Shown: positions 45,762 to 57,050 of the stretch, piece by piece
Numbering within the stretch: the first letter of the stretch is position 1
Layout: each line of letters begins with the position of its first letter
NCBI GenBank assembly: GCA_015143295.1
Contig: CM026571.1
Coordinates: forward strand, 3,801,501-3,865,500
Direction of reading: 5' to 3'
DNA from: Tetracentron sinense
Taxonomy: Eukaryota > Streptophyta > Magnoliopsida > Trochodendrales > Trochodendraceae
DNA: 64,000 bases
The notes under the pieces: model-generated
What the model was told of the DNA's origin: nothing
The model's database searches: none
What the model saw: only the letters and a program-made list of their open reading frames with translations
Made by a program: the position numbers and the translations under genes

Positions 45762-48700
45762 TTGGCTACAGCTAATGCATGTATAAATTGTCGAACCAGG
45801 GTGATGGATATATCTTTTGGAAATATAAAGGTTCGGTTAAATATTTTCAGCACATCCCAACAACCCCCTCATAATGATGATGAGGCATGCTGTATGATCG
45901 ATTCTATCGAAAAGATGGTTGATGATTCACTTCCTTACATCTTATCCAATGACCCATATGAAACATGTCTGTCTCACTTTAATGCAGATGAATTCGATAT
46001 AGAGGGATCCATTGAAGAAGTCAACAATTTGCTGAATTTGACTTCTCAAGTGAATTTTCCACCTTGGAAAGCCTGGAAAGAGACATTACCTCTCACTTCT
46101 AGCACTCATTCCATCTCATCCTTAGAGGCCACTCCTACTCTTGAGTTGAAACTCATTCCGGTTTCACTTAAATATGTCTTTTTAGGACCAAAAGATACTC
46201 TTCCAGTAATCATAACATCTGATCTAACTGATGAACAAGAATGTCAATTGATGGTTGTGCTCAAAAAGCACAAAGGAGCCATAGAGTGGACCATAACAGA
46301 TTTGAAAAGAATCAACCCTTCCGTGTGCATGCATCGCATCCATCTTGAAGAGGATGCTAAAACTTCAAGAGAGGCACAACGGAGATTGAATCCTAATATG
46401 AAAGAGATAGTGATGAAGGAAGTTGTAAAGTTGTTAGATGCGAGTATCATATATCTCATCTCGAATAGTCAATGGGTGAGTTCTATTCAAGTGGTACCAA
46501 AAAAGTCCGGTATCACAGTGATTACTAATCCGGAATGAGAAGTTGTTCCAACATGTGTAACCACGGGTTGGCGTGTGTATTGATTATCGGAAGCTGAATT
46601 CCATGATTAAGAAAGATCATTTTTCACTTCCATTCATTGATCAAATCCTAGAAAGGCTAGCAGGTAAGAATCATTATTGTTTTCTGGATGGCTATTCCAG
46701 ATACAATCAAGTGTCTGTCTATCTTTAAAATCAAGAGAAAACTACATTCACATGCCCCTTTGGTACTTTTACCTATAAGTGCATGTCATTCGGACATTGT
46801 AATGCACCGACGACTTTTCAAAAGTGTATGATCTCTATTTTCTCTGATATGGTAGAAAATTTTCTTGAGGTTTTCATCGATGATTTTTTCATATTTGGAA
46901 CCTCCTTTAAAGATTGTCTCCAACATTTATCATTGGTCTTGCAATGATGCAAGGAAACAAATCTTATATTGAGTTGGGAGAATAGCCATTTTATGGTTCG
47001 AGAGGGTATAGTTTTGGGACACATTGTGTTCAAAATAGGGATAAAAGTAGACAAAGCCAAGATTGACCTTATAGCGAGTCTTCCTCCACCATCCACGGTG
47101 AGACAGATTCGATCTTTCTTAGGCCATGCGGGATTTTATCGTCGCTTTATCAAGGATTTTAGTAAAATTTCAACACCCTTGAGCAATTTATTGTGCAAGG
47201 ATGTCTCATTCTCCTTTGATGAAGCTTTTGAGAAACTCTGCACTCTACTTTCTGTAGCTCCTATCATTCAACCCCCAGATTGGTCACTCTCATTCGAACT
47301 CATGTATGATGCTTTAGACTATGCAATCAGGACTGTTTTAGGGCAAAGGGTGAATAGAACCCCACATGCTATCTACAATGCAAGTAAGACTCTCTCGGAT
47401 GCTCAGTTTTTACCACTACAAAGAAAGAATTACTAGTTGTAGTATTTGCCCTCGACAAATTTCAATCATATCTCCTAGGTTCCAAAATCTTAGTGTATAC
47501 AGATCATGCCGCTTTGTGGTATCTACTTTCCAAGAAGGACACTAAGCCTAGGTTAATTAGATGGATCCTTTTACTTCAAGAGTTCAATCTCGAGATACGG
47601 GACAAGAAAGGTTCTGACAATGTGGTCGCTGACCATTTATCTAGAATCCTAGTCGACTCTTCTATAAAGCCTTGTCTCGTCCATGACACCTTTTCGGACG
47701 AGCAACTGTTTCAGGTAAATCAAGTTCAACCTCTATGGCTTGCTTATATTGTGAATTGCCTAGCAGTTGGACAAATTCCATCTTCATGGTGTAAACAAGA
47801 CAAATCCCTATTATTTTCCCAAATCAAATTTTATTTCTAGGAAAATCCAGAATTGTTTAAGTATTGTTTGGATCAAGTGATCCGAAGATGTGTGCCTGAG
47901 AGTGAATTTCATAGTATTCATACCTTTGGTAACTCTCTTGCATGCAGAGGTCACTTTGGAGGGAAGAAGATCACAGCTAAGGTCTTGCAAAGTGGTTTTT
48001 ATTGGCCCTCAAACTTTAAAGATGTCCATGACTTTTGTCAGGCTTGTTTAAGGTGTCAACAATTGGGTGTAATGTCCGGAAGAAACATGATGCCTTTATC
48101 CCCTATTCTAGTTGTTCAACTTTTCGACATATGGGGTATTGATTTCATGGGTCCCTTCCCACCATCTTTCGGTTTTGAATATATTTTGGTGGCCGTAGAC
48201 TACGTCTCCAAGTGAGTGGAAACGGTTACTACAAAGACTAATGATCACAAAGTTGTGGCCAAATTCCTTCAAGAAAATATCTTTAGTCGGTTTGGTACAC
48301 CTAGAGTAATTATAAGTGATGAAAGGAAACATTTTATAAATCGATATTTTGAGGCTTTACTTCTCAAATAGTCCATCACTTATAAAGTAGCTACTCCTTA
48401 CCACTCTCAAGCAAGCGGTCAAGTCAAGGTTTTAAATAGAGAAATTAAGAACATTCTCATGAAAACCGTGAGACCCGATCGAAAAGATTGGTTTATAAGG
48501 CTTAATGACACCCTTTGGGCTTATCGTACGGCTATTAAGACCCCTATTGGAATGTCTCCCTATTACCTCGTGTTTAAAAAAGCTTGCCACCTTCCGGTGG
48601 AGTTGGAACACAAAGCCCTTCGGACCATAAATAAGTTTAACTTCGATATGGCTTTAGCGGGATCTAATCGGAAACTCCAACTCTTCGAATTGGAAGAAAT

Positions 48701-48830
48701 ACGTAATGACACATATGAGAGTGCTAAAATCTATAAAGCCAAAACCAAATATTTTCACGATACGACCATCTTACGAAGGTCTTTTCATCCCAATCAAAAG
48801 GTTTAGCTTTTTAATTCTAGTTTACGCCTC
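45762..48830 (+). pseudogene. Element F reverse transcriptase, RNase H and integrase remnants
   Basis: Connection domain and reverse transcriptase (VCMHRIHLEEDAK, VCIDYRKLNSMIKKDHF, TFQKCM-like, EVFIDDF) about 46250-46930. RT tail and RNase H ([41 protein letters not shown]) about 46970-47660. Integrase zinc finger and core ([77 protein letters not shown] in short pieces) about 47900-48800. Order RT, RNase H, integrase is diagnostic for Ty3/gypsy. Broken. Confidence 0.9.
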
Positions 48831-49189
48831 TTCCCTGGTAAGCTTCGTTCTAAATGGGATGGGTCGTACATTGTGACCACAGTATTCCCACATGGAGCAG
48901 TTGAGCTCAAAGACCCAAAAGATGGAAATATTTTTAAGGTAAATGGGCAAAGGTTGAAATCCTATGTAGAGGGTATTGTTTCAAGTGAATTAATTGAAAC
49001 CTCAATTTTAGATGATCCGGTCTATCAAGATGGTTGATTAATTTGAGGATGTCTGGTTGAAGACATAAAACTTAAAGCTTGTGGGAGGCAACCCATTGAT
49101 TTTGTAGTATATTTTATTTTAGAGAGTTAGTTTCTAAGTTTGGGGTGGATTTCACATCCCCTCTACCCTTTTAGAGTCTCAGTTAAAAA

Positions 49190-49950
49190 AAAAAAAGTCG
49201 TGCCCTCACGGCGTTTTTGGCGATCGATGCCCATCTAATACGTCAAAAAAAAAAAGAGGGGGTAACCGGCATTTTTGGTGATTGATCGCCCCAAAGAGGG
49301 ATCGATTGCCCATTTACAAGTAATGGCAAAAATGTATTTTTCCAAGTAGGCGATCAATCGCCCAAGGGGGATCGATCGCCCAACTCGTGAATAGACTTAA
49401 ATTTCCGCCGGTTTCCTATTTTCACTCATTCTATCCCTTTCCTTCCCATTCACTCTCACTTTCTTCCAGTATTCTTCCTCCAAATCCTCCCTATACCATT
49501 CTTCATTCTCTTTTGGGTGAAAGCAACATAAGGGATTGCAGATTTTGTGGATTTCTTCTAAGGTAACTACTTAGATATCTTCCCTTTCCACATATTTTCT
49601 TTTATATTGCATGATTTGTGTTGGATTTGGATTGTTTTGTGAATGTGAGAGGCCAGGTGGGCTAAGTGTATGATAAATTTGTTGGATTGGAGTTGATAAT
49701 TGTTGTGGGAGGCCGGGTGGGCTGAGTGTATGATTAATTGGTTGGATTGGAGTTGATAGTTGTTGTGTGAGGCTGGGTTGGCCGTTTGTGAAGTGTTTTA
49801 GGGGTTGATTTGGGTTGTGAACTAGTGTGCCCACCAAGTGTTGGTAAAAATTCCTCAAAGAGATTTTGTGCATAAAATGGCTCCAAAAAGAAGGAAAAAT
49901 ACAGGGAACAACCAATGGAGTCCCGTGAGGTACCCAATGCCAAATTTGGG
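49190..49950 (+). repeat. Post-pol region of F with palindromes and a 60-bp tandem repeat
   Basis: GATCGATCGCCC-like phrases lie at 49215-49385. Tandem units of about 62 bp, GTGAGAGGCCAGGTGGGCT... and relatives, occur at about 49647, 49708 and 49770 (two and a half copies). Confidence 0.75.
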
Positions 49951-49952
49951 GA

Positions 49953-51112
49953 TTGGCAGGTAGAGCCTATGACCACTTTTTTGATGTTGAATTTTTTAGA
50001 AATTATAGGCCTACCACCACTACCATTGAAGAGTTGGAAAGCAGGAAACTTTTGTGTTTGTTAGGGTCTTCTACCTTGGCCCACCCTCGATTAGTTCAAT
50101 TATTTTATCAAAATATGATTAAGGGACATCGAGATGGGTGGCCAGTTCTTTCAGTCTCTGTTTATGGAATTAGTTTTGATGTGACTATTGAGTCTATTGC
50201 TTGGGCTATGGGATGCCCAGTTACTCTACCATTTGGGGTAGAGTTTACACCCTCCCCACTTGAGAGCCCTGACACTCATGATATTATCAAGGTTATGTGT
50301 GATGGTAGGTATCATGATGATGGAAAAAGAAATTGTACCAGAAGGGCCCTACTCCCACCAGATTTATGGTTTGTTGACTCAATTTTTAAATTAAATCTGT
50401 TTCCCATATGGCATAAAGTTCAGAGATGAGATCTTCTTTTAAGAGCCCTGTATGAGTTTTGGAGTGGGCAATGGGTTGATGTAGCTGAATATATTTGGAG
50501 GACTATGGAGAAATTATATGACAAGGTCATTGTTTTGCAGTCCCCCGGATCAAATACTTGGAATCTATATTTTGGTAATTTAATTACCCAATTATTACTT
50601 GATCACGGGTATATTCTTGATGAAAGTGAGCCTATTGCACCTCCTATATATTTTGGAGAGTCTTCTTTGAGTAAATCTTATAAAGCTTTAATTAAAGTAA
50701 ACAAGAAAAAAATGTCAGATGATCCTACTTCCAATAATGAGGTTATTCCTGATGAGGTTCATGCACCTCCCCCGCCTCGCTCTAGAAGGCCACCTCCTCA
50801 GTTTACTGTTCAGCCAGAGGCCTATGTATACTTGACTCGTCAGGAGTTTCTTAACTATCAGAGTATTCAGGATCAGAGATGGGAGGTACAGCAGCAGCAT
50901 TAGGCAGATTTTCATGCTTTCAGGGAGCATTCAGAGCAGAGATGGAGACAAGTTGATACCTTTTATGATGAGGCGCGATAGCATTGTGATAAGGCTGATC
51001 AGTTTTATCAGCAGCAAACTCAGAGCACTTTTGATTTTCATCAGATGATGAGGGCTGCACTAGAATCACAGTTTGTACCAGGCCATTTTCCATCTCCTCC
51101 TCCTCCTCAATA
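49953..51112 (+). pseudogene. Element F extra 3' ORF (env-position, unknown function)
   Basis: Same strand as pol, downstream of integrase. The N-terminal part has YDHFFDVEFFRNYRP, EELESRKLLCLLGS and VSVYGISFDVTIESIAWAMG. That layout resembles the 'putative plant transposon protein' domain found in 3' ORFs of Athila-like and other plant elements. The C-terminal part is Pro/Arg-rich and then Gln/Phe-rich with coiled-coil character. No signal peptide or membrane anchor was seen, so an envelope role is not supported. Broken, few breaks. Confidence 0.6.
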
Positions 51113-52778
51113 GGTATAGGACTGTCCTTCCAATCTTTAGTTAGGATTTTTATTTTCTTAAGTCAGTTGTATGTTTATTTTTCGTAATTTTCTTGAGTCA
51201 ATCCGTTACTTGTTTTATCCACTGTTTGAACTTCAGATGCTCCCTATTTTATGTTATATCTTCTTGTATCTATTATTTTTTGTGAATATTTCTTGGTTTG
51301 TACTAACCCTGTTAGGTACTGTTTGGACGAAGTTTGGGGTAATTTATCTACATTCTTGATCTATTCACCCCCCTTCGCCTTTCCGGACTCATGATTTGTC
51401 TTTCACCTATCAGGTATATTGTTCTAACCCCTCTGTACTTTTATTATATTTTTGCATTAAGGACAATGTAAACTTTAAGTTTGGGGTTGGGAAATAATAG
51501 GCCAGACCATTATTTTTATGCTGATTTAGGTGATTGTGTAACCATACAAGAGGGTAGAACATGCAAACACTGAAATTTTTTAGATTGTTCTATTCTGAAA
51601 TTAAAAGATTGTAATGCATATAAGGTAATCCAAATTTTATTGATAGGGTTCAATTTGAAAACACATAATCCCAAATAGACACTGTTTTTAATCATTGACT
51701 AAACTATAAATGCTTAAAAATTTTCAAATGTCATGAATACACTTTGAAATTTGCACAAACACTCTAACACATAGTCTAGTGGGTTTAAAACCAAACTAAT
51801 TGATTAGTGTTTTTATTAACTCATAAGAATTGGATAACCTATAAATTGAACACCAACCTTGGCTAAAAAGAAAAGTTGATAGAAGAATGGGTTACCTAAC
51901 CAAGTTTTACACTTAATAACCAGGCCTCTTGCCTCACTAAGCATAAAGTGTTCACGTCAAACCGTATGATTTTTAGAATGGATAAAATAACCTAGTGTGA
52001 CTAGTTTAAGTTCGTAGTCTATTTAACTCGATTTAATAAGCTCTTAGAGGTGTTTTTACACCTGGTGCCCTAAAACCATCTGGTTTGGGAGTCACCAGTC
52101 TAACACTCGCTACATGAGTTGTCTAGAATGCTTAATGGACTTAGATTTTGCACAGTCACACTTATAAAAAAAAAGAAATAATATTGAATGAAAGCCTTGA
52201 GGTTGGTAGTTTAAATTAAAAGAGAATTCAATGACAAGTGAGAAGACAAAAACTATTAAAAGTAAGGTTAATATTACACATTCAATTGTTAGTCACATTA
52301 CACATCAAAGAAAATTCTGACAAATCTTTTAGAAGCTAAATTTTTCAAAATTGGTTAAAAATTGTGTGAAATTGAGAATGTGGGGAGTTGAAAATTCAAC
52401 CTTGTTAATAATTTGTGGATTATTTTGTATGCGTTGTGATTTTGGAAAATTTGGAATGTGATTCAATCACTTTTGAGATTTGCATGTCTTACTTGAATAT
52501 ATTGCATAGTTACAGATGTTTGTGGGTGTCAGTACTATAAACCTTCACGAGACTTCACTCGCCCTCTAAGGTCACTTAGGGGTTTAAAAAGCTTGTTGCA
52601 TATGCAAAATACAACCGGGAATCCCACGAAAGGGGATGTAGATTTAGTTTAGTGTAGTTTTTAGTTTTATTTTATTTTTCAGTACTCGAGGACTAGTAAT
52701 ATATAAGTTTGGGATTGTGATCGGTGCAAGATGTTATACATATATGCACCTCAAACTTAACTTGTTAACCCTTTCAAG
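51113..52778 (+). other. Non-coding 3' region of element F
   Basis: AT-rich, no coding signal. AAGTTTGGGGT-like purine phrases occur (51475 and 52705). No clean purine tract sits directly against the 3' LTR. Confidence 0.6.
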
Positions 52779-54038
52779 TGATCTTTTAAGTATTTTTATG
52801 CTACTTGGTTGTTTACATTTGTTTCATGCGCGAAAAATAGCTTAAAATTAAAGGTTTTAAAAGCATTAATGGTTCAGAAGGATTTCAGGAACAAAAGTGA
52901 AGAAAGCTGGAGCAAAACATAGAGCAACCAGGGTATTTTTACCCTGGGCGATCGATCACTCAAGGGGGGTGATCAATTGCCCCTTCTGCGTGTTGATGAT
53001 ATTAAAAGCGTGAAAAATCTTTAGTTGGACCCAATTTAACTATTCTTAAAGGCCCAAACTTCGTAGGGAAAAAAGAAAATAAAAATTATACCCCAATTAA
53101 AAATCCTTATTTTATAAAGACTCTATCTTTCTCTCTTTCTCTTTTTCTCTATAAAATGAGAGATTCTTTGTAAAGATTTTAGGTAGAGATTTTGAATCAA
53201 AAAAATGAGAAGCGTTACAGATCAAGAAAGTCATGAAGAAGAATGTTGCAACTTTGTCTATGAAAATGATGCATTCCTCCCTCACCATGAACTAATTTCC
53301 ATTCTAGGGTTTTAATGAAACCCTAACCAAGTAACTGTGTCATTCTATTTTGTTTTATTTTGATTTCTTAGTTATAAAACATTGATTGCATAATGAGAGG
53401 GTTGTTTCAACAATCAGGATTTATTTGAATTATATTTGATTTTAATGGAATTCTCAATATTGTCTTAGGGTTTATGAAATTGGAATTAAAATCACTTGTG
53501 TTAATTTTCGTTAGAATTTAAACATAAGTTTTATGCAATGATTTTAATATATCGAGAGATTAAATTCGAAGATATTTTATGCTAAGCGAAGACGAGTGAT
53601 TGCACAACTATAGATTAATGTGTATCATTTGTGCTAACCGAAGATACGATATGCTTAAAATATAATCTCTTGAACTTTTCTTGATCAGTTGAGATGGGAC
53701 GTGCTGTCACTCTAACTAGAATGTTTGCAATTTAAGAGGTTATGATAAATTTAAAATAGGGATTAGTTATTAGGTTAGTGGTGGATTTGAAAACTCTAGA
53801 TTTTCTCTTCCAAATGATTTAAAATCAGTAGTTGATAATCAATTTAGAAATTTTAGTTAGTTTAATTAATTGTTTTAGTTTAATTAAGCAAAATTCAATT
53901 ACTCATCTTATTAGTTTAGAATTAATTTGAACAAAAGACAACGAAACTAACGCAGTCCTCAGAGGAACGATACCCTTACTAGTACTATTCTACGAAATTA
54001 TTACTAAGAATGAATAATTTAAGATTGACTGACGATCA
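52779..54038 (+). repeat. 3' LTR of element F
   Basis: 1260 bp copy of 41946-43203 with many scattered differences. Confidence 0.9.
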
Positions 54039-54735
54039 GTAAACGAGTATCCATATTGATTTAGACATAAGACTTTAGTGTCCACTAACGATGAAGCATA
54101 ACGACTTGCTTGTCTTTTGCTTGATTTACTTTTCTTGCAAAGCATAATGACTTTTCTTTTGCTTGATTTACTTTTCTTGCAAAGCATACTTGACTTACTT
54201 TTCTTGATGGTAGACGAGTATCCATATTGATTAGACATAAGACTTTAGTGTCCACTAATGACGAAGCATAACGACTTACTTTTCTTTTGGTTGACTTACT
54301 TTTCTTGCGAACCATAACGACTTACTATTTTTTTGCTTGACTTACTTCTTTTTTTTGTGGTAAACGGGTATCCATATTGATTAGATATAAGACTTTAGTG
54401 TCCACTACCGACGAAGCATAACGACTTACTTTTCTTTGGTTGACTTACTTTTTTTGCGAAGCATAATGACTTACTCTTCTTTTGCTTGACTTACTTTTCT
54501 TGATGGTAGACGAGTATCCATATTGATTAGACATAAGACTTTAGTGTCCACAATGACGAAGTATAACGACTTACTTTTCTTTTGCTCGACTTACTTTTCT
54601 TGATCAAACCAAAAAAAAAAGACTTACTTTTCTTGATGGTAGACGAGTATCCATATTGATTAGACATAAGACTTTAGCTAACTTACTGTTCTTGTGCTTG
54701 ACTTACTTTTCTTGATGGAAGACGAATATCCATAG
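54039..54735. repeat. Minisatellite array (GACTTACTTTTCTT / GAGTATCCATATTGATT)
   Basis: Six occurrences of a GAGTATCCATATTGATT-like phrase start near 54045, 54216, 54366, 54512, 54645 and 54725, so unit length shrinks from about 170 to 80 bp. Between them are runs of TTGACTTACTTTTCTT. Small minus-strand frames here are artefacts of the repeat. It directly abuts the end of element F. Confidence 0.88.
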
Positions 54736-54814
54736 GGATTACCCTTATCCTCATGAACTAGTGGACTTAAGTGTCCCACAAACCGTGGCAGATCTGAACA
54801 CCTAATTCGGGATT

Positions 54815-54965
54815 GGATTTGGTCTAGCGTACTCACAGATCCCCTTTTAATTGCTCTTTTAATCCTGAGTTAAATTGTTTTAACTTTTTTTTTCTAAAAA
54901 CCAAAGTTAACGACAGTTAAAGGGGATGGCCAGATGGTTTTGGTCTGGCAAGAGCCGGACGAAAT
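54815..54965. repeat. Small foldback repeat
   Basis: TTGGTCTAGCG...ATCCCCTTTTAATTG on the left pairs with AGTTAAAGGGGAT...TTTTGGTCTGGC on the right around a T/A-rich centre. Similar in style to the foldback family at 55 kb. Limits approximate. Confidence 0.55.
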
Positions 54966-55009
54966 CTTTTCTCCCTAATTCAGCTATTAATGTCTTCACT
55001 ATACAGTAT

Positions 55010-55345
55010 AGCCTTCGCTCTACTGAGATTCGATCATAGCCCATAGTGTCCCTTTGAACCCTTAATGGTTGCGGTTAAGATTTAAAAACTTTTTTTTTTG
55101 GGTTAACAATGTAACCTTAATTTCTAGAAAATAAAAAAATATAACTTAAGGATTAAAAATTCTTAACCAAAATCAAATATTTTTTTCCTAAACTCTAAGG
55201 TTATATTGTTAAACCCAAAGGGTTAGTGAATCTTAATCATAATTAATAACATTTAATGGGGATTAAAGTAGACAGGTGTTGGCCTATCGGTGTGATTGAA
55301 CGCTCCTCGAGTTCAATCACAATTGGCTGTGATACGATCTCCGCT
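55010..55345. repeat. Foldback repeat related to 23390-23690
   Basis: Left arm (about 55015-55130) and right arm (55190-55345) are inverted: GGGTTAACAATGTAACC against GGTTATATTGTTAAACCC, GCTCTACTGAGATTCGATC against GATACGATCTCCGCTCTAC. The right arm matches the kinase-upstream repeat. The left arm has lost part of its sequence. Confidence 0.65.
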
Positions 55346-56183
55346 CTACTCTACCAGATTAACATGGTGGTAGTAACTCCATAAAAGCATAATGACTTAT
55401 TTTTCTTAGCCTACTTTGCCACGCGTGACTTTGCTAATTAACTTTTGTTTGCTTACTAGTGGACGATTATCCCGCCCTCCTCTAAAGGACCATATGAAAA
55501 CAAATGATAAAGCATAATGACTTTTTCTTTTTACCTTCCAAAAAATGACTTTTTCTTTTGTGTATGTGCTAGTCCTCCAAACTCTCATGTGTAATTATAA
55601 GTGTTGCAACTTTTATTTGTTACGTTGAGAATCATAATTTTTCTTTTGAAACTTTTGATTTTTAAACTTGTCTACGCGATAGCAACGCAACCTGTTGCAC
55701 CATGAGAGTTTGGTAAAAAAATAAAATTTACAAAAATTAAATTGTGCGGCAAGAGTTAGCACTCCTGTGTTTTTTTTGTTTCCACCTAATTTGTGGTCCA
55801 CTGGTCCTAACATTTACTTCGTTTGACTTACTTTCATTGACTAAGCAGGGTACTACCCCGCCCTCCGTTAATGGATCATATGAGTATTCAGACTTTAGTG
55901 CCCCTTATCTTTTTTTTTTTCCCTTACCTAATTTGTGGTCGGTTTGATTTTTTTTTTTTTTTCCAAAAGGGAGCTCTGGAGTGGCGACACGGCTCCCATA
56001 GGCCCTAACCCCGGGTTGACGTCCAGATTTAAGCCTGCCAATAGCATGCACCCACCACCCGAGTAATAGTGGGCCCCACGCACAACTCCATGTCCAGATT
56101 TACTTTTATTGACTAGTATGCGAATTACCCCTGCCCTCCCCTAATGGACCATATGAGCCCATAGAATTTTAGTCCACAAATGA
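55346..56183. repeat. Degenerate copies of the minisatellite
   Basis: Isolated relatives of the 54-kb unit occur near 55390-55530, 55815-55905 and 56095-56180. They are recognised by TTTACTTTTATTGACTA, CCCGCCCTCC.CTAATGGACCATATGA and ACTTTAGTGTCC-like phrases. No gene. Confidence 0.55.
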
Positions 56184-56193
56184 TAAACCAGAA

Positions 56194-56359
56194 GAGGAGT
56201 GCTAGCCCTACTCTCGATCAACCTCTACTCTCGCTATCCACCAAACCATCTGTTCCTGTTATTGAAATTAAAGCACTTTTTTATTAAAAAAAAAATGTGG
56301 ATAACTGGTTGATAGAGAGTGAGAGTATGAGTTGACTAAGAGTAGGGCTAGCATTCCTC
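56194..56359. mobile_element. Mutator-like MITE, 166 bp, 10-bp target duplication
   Basis: Inverted termini GAGGAGTGCTAGCCCTACTC and GAGTAGGGCTAGCATTCCTC. Flanks TAAACCAGAA (56184-56193) and TAAAGCAGAA (56360-56369) differ at one base. A 9- to 10-bp duplication and a long inverted repeat fit MULE-derived MITEs. A-rich centre, no coding. Confidence 0.85.
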
Positions 56360-56916
56360 TAAAGCAGAATGACCTTTTTTTTTTTTTTTTTTTGGTGGCC
56401 CAAGAGGAGCTCCTACTTACGCAACAACTTATTTGTGGTATATCGAACAGGGCATATCCTTGGATTCGATAAGGAGCTGTTGGGCATTATCCTTTGGAAA
56501 CGATTTCTTTTATCCCGTGAACATAAATGTTGTAAATGCATTTGACAACTCAATTTAGGGAAGGGTTTTAAGAATCGTTCTATTTTATGCACAATTTTAA
56601 CGGAACAAAAAAAATGTCATTTCTTAGAATCAATTTTGAGAAACACACTTAAAATAAATGAGATAAGCATCAAAATGAATGAAATAGAAGTGACATAATA
56701 ATATTTTTGATATTTTATAACACTTAGATATTTGTTAATAAAAATAACTATACTTAATTCCTATAACAATCTTATTTGTTTTAATCAACCATAATAATGT
56801 TATTTCTTTTCTTTATAATGATAATTGTCAAATGCATTCACTAAACAAAATTGTTTATAAGAATTAATTATTTTTCTAGAATCGACATAATTGATGCCTC
56901 CATAACTCCAATCCAA
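56360..56916. other. No gene recognised
   Basis: AT-rich; a poly-T run near 56375. Confidence 0.5.
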
Positions 56917-57050
56917 TAAGAGGCATGTTAGCCTTACTCTCAACCAAAAACCATCAACTTTAGGTTTGCAGCTAGTTTTTAGTAAAAGCATGAGAAAGTG
57001 TCAATTTTTAGATGAGAGTATGGAATGTTTGAGTTAAGGCTAGCACGTAT
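56917..57050. mobile_element. Second, decayed member of the GCTAGCC MITE family
   Basis: Ends AGAGGCATGTTAGCCTTACTC and GAGTTAAGGCTAGCACGTATC are inverted and resemble the 56194 element. No clear target duplication remains. Confidence 0.65.

Larger units (their letters stand above)
41946..54038 (+). mobile_element. Gypsy element F (12.1 kb, Athila-like) with extra 3' ORF
   Basis: LTRs of 1258 and 1260 bp start TGATCTTTTAAG and end GACGATCA. The primer-binding site TGGCGCCGTTGCCGCGGA (43209-43226) is of the Athila/Tat tRNA-Asp type. Gag, protease, reverse transcriptase, RNase H and integrase follow in gypsy order, with a further open region near the 3' end. LTRs differ by roughly 10% in the parts compared by eye, so it is old. 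Broken, many breaks. Flanks CTAAG and GTAAA do not match fully. Confidence 0.9.

Noticed and set aside
43480-51112. Host genes inside the 41.9-54.0 kb block
   Set aside because: All recognisable parts belong to one gypsy element in the expected order between matching LTRs.
53990-54315. Minus-strand frames rich in KSKSSKRK
   Set aside because: They are translations of the minisatellite unit, with no independent coding support.
54039-54735. Regularly spaced repeats that could suggest a CRISPR-like array
   Set aside because: Units are long, uneven in spacing and divergent, the host is a plant, and no associated genes exist. It is a minisatellite.
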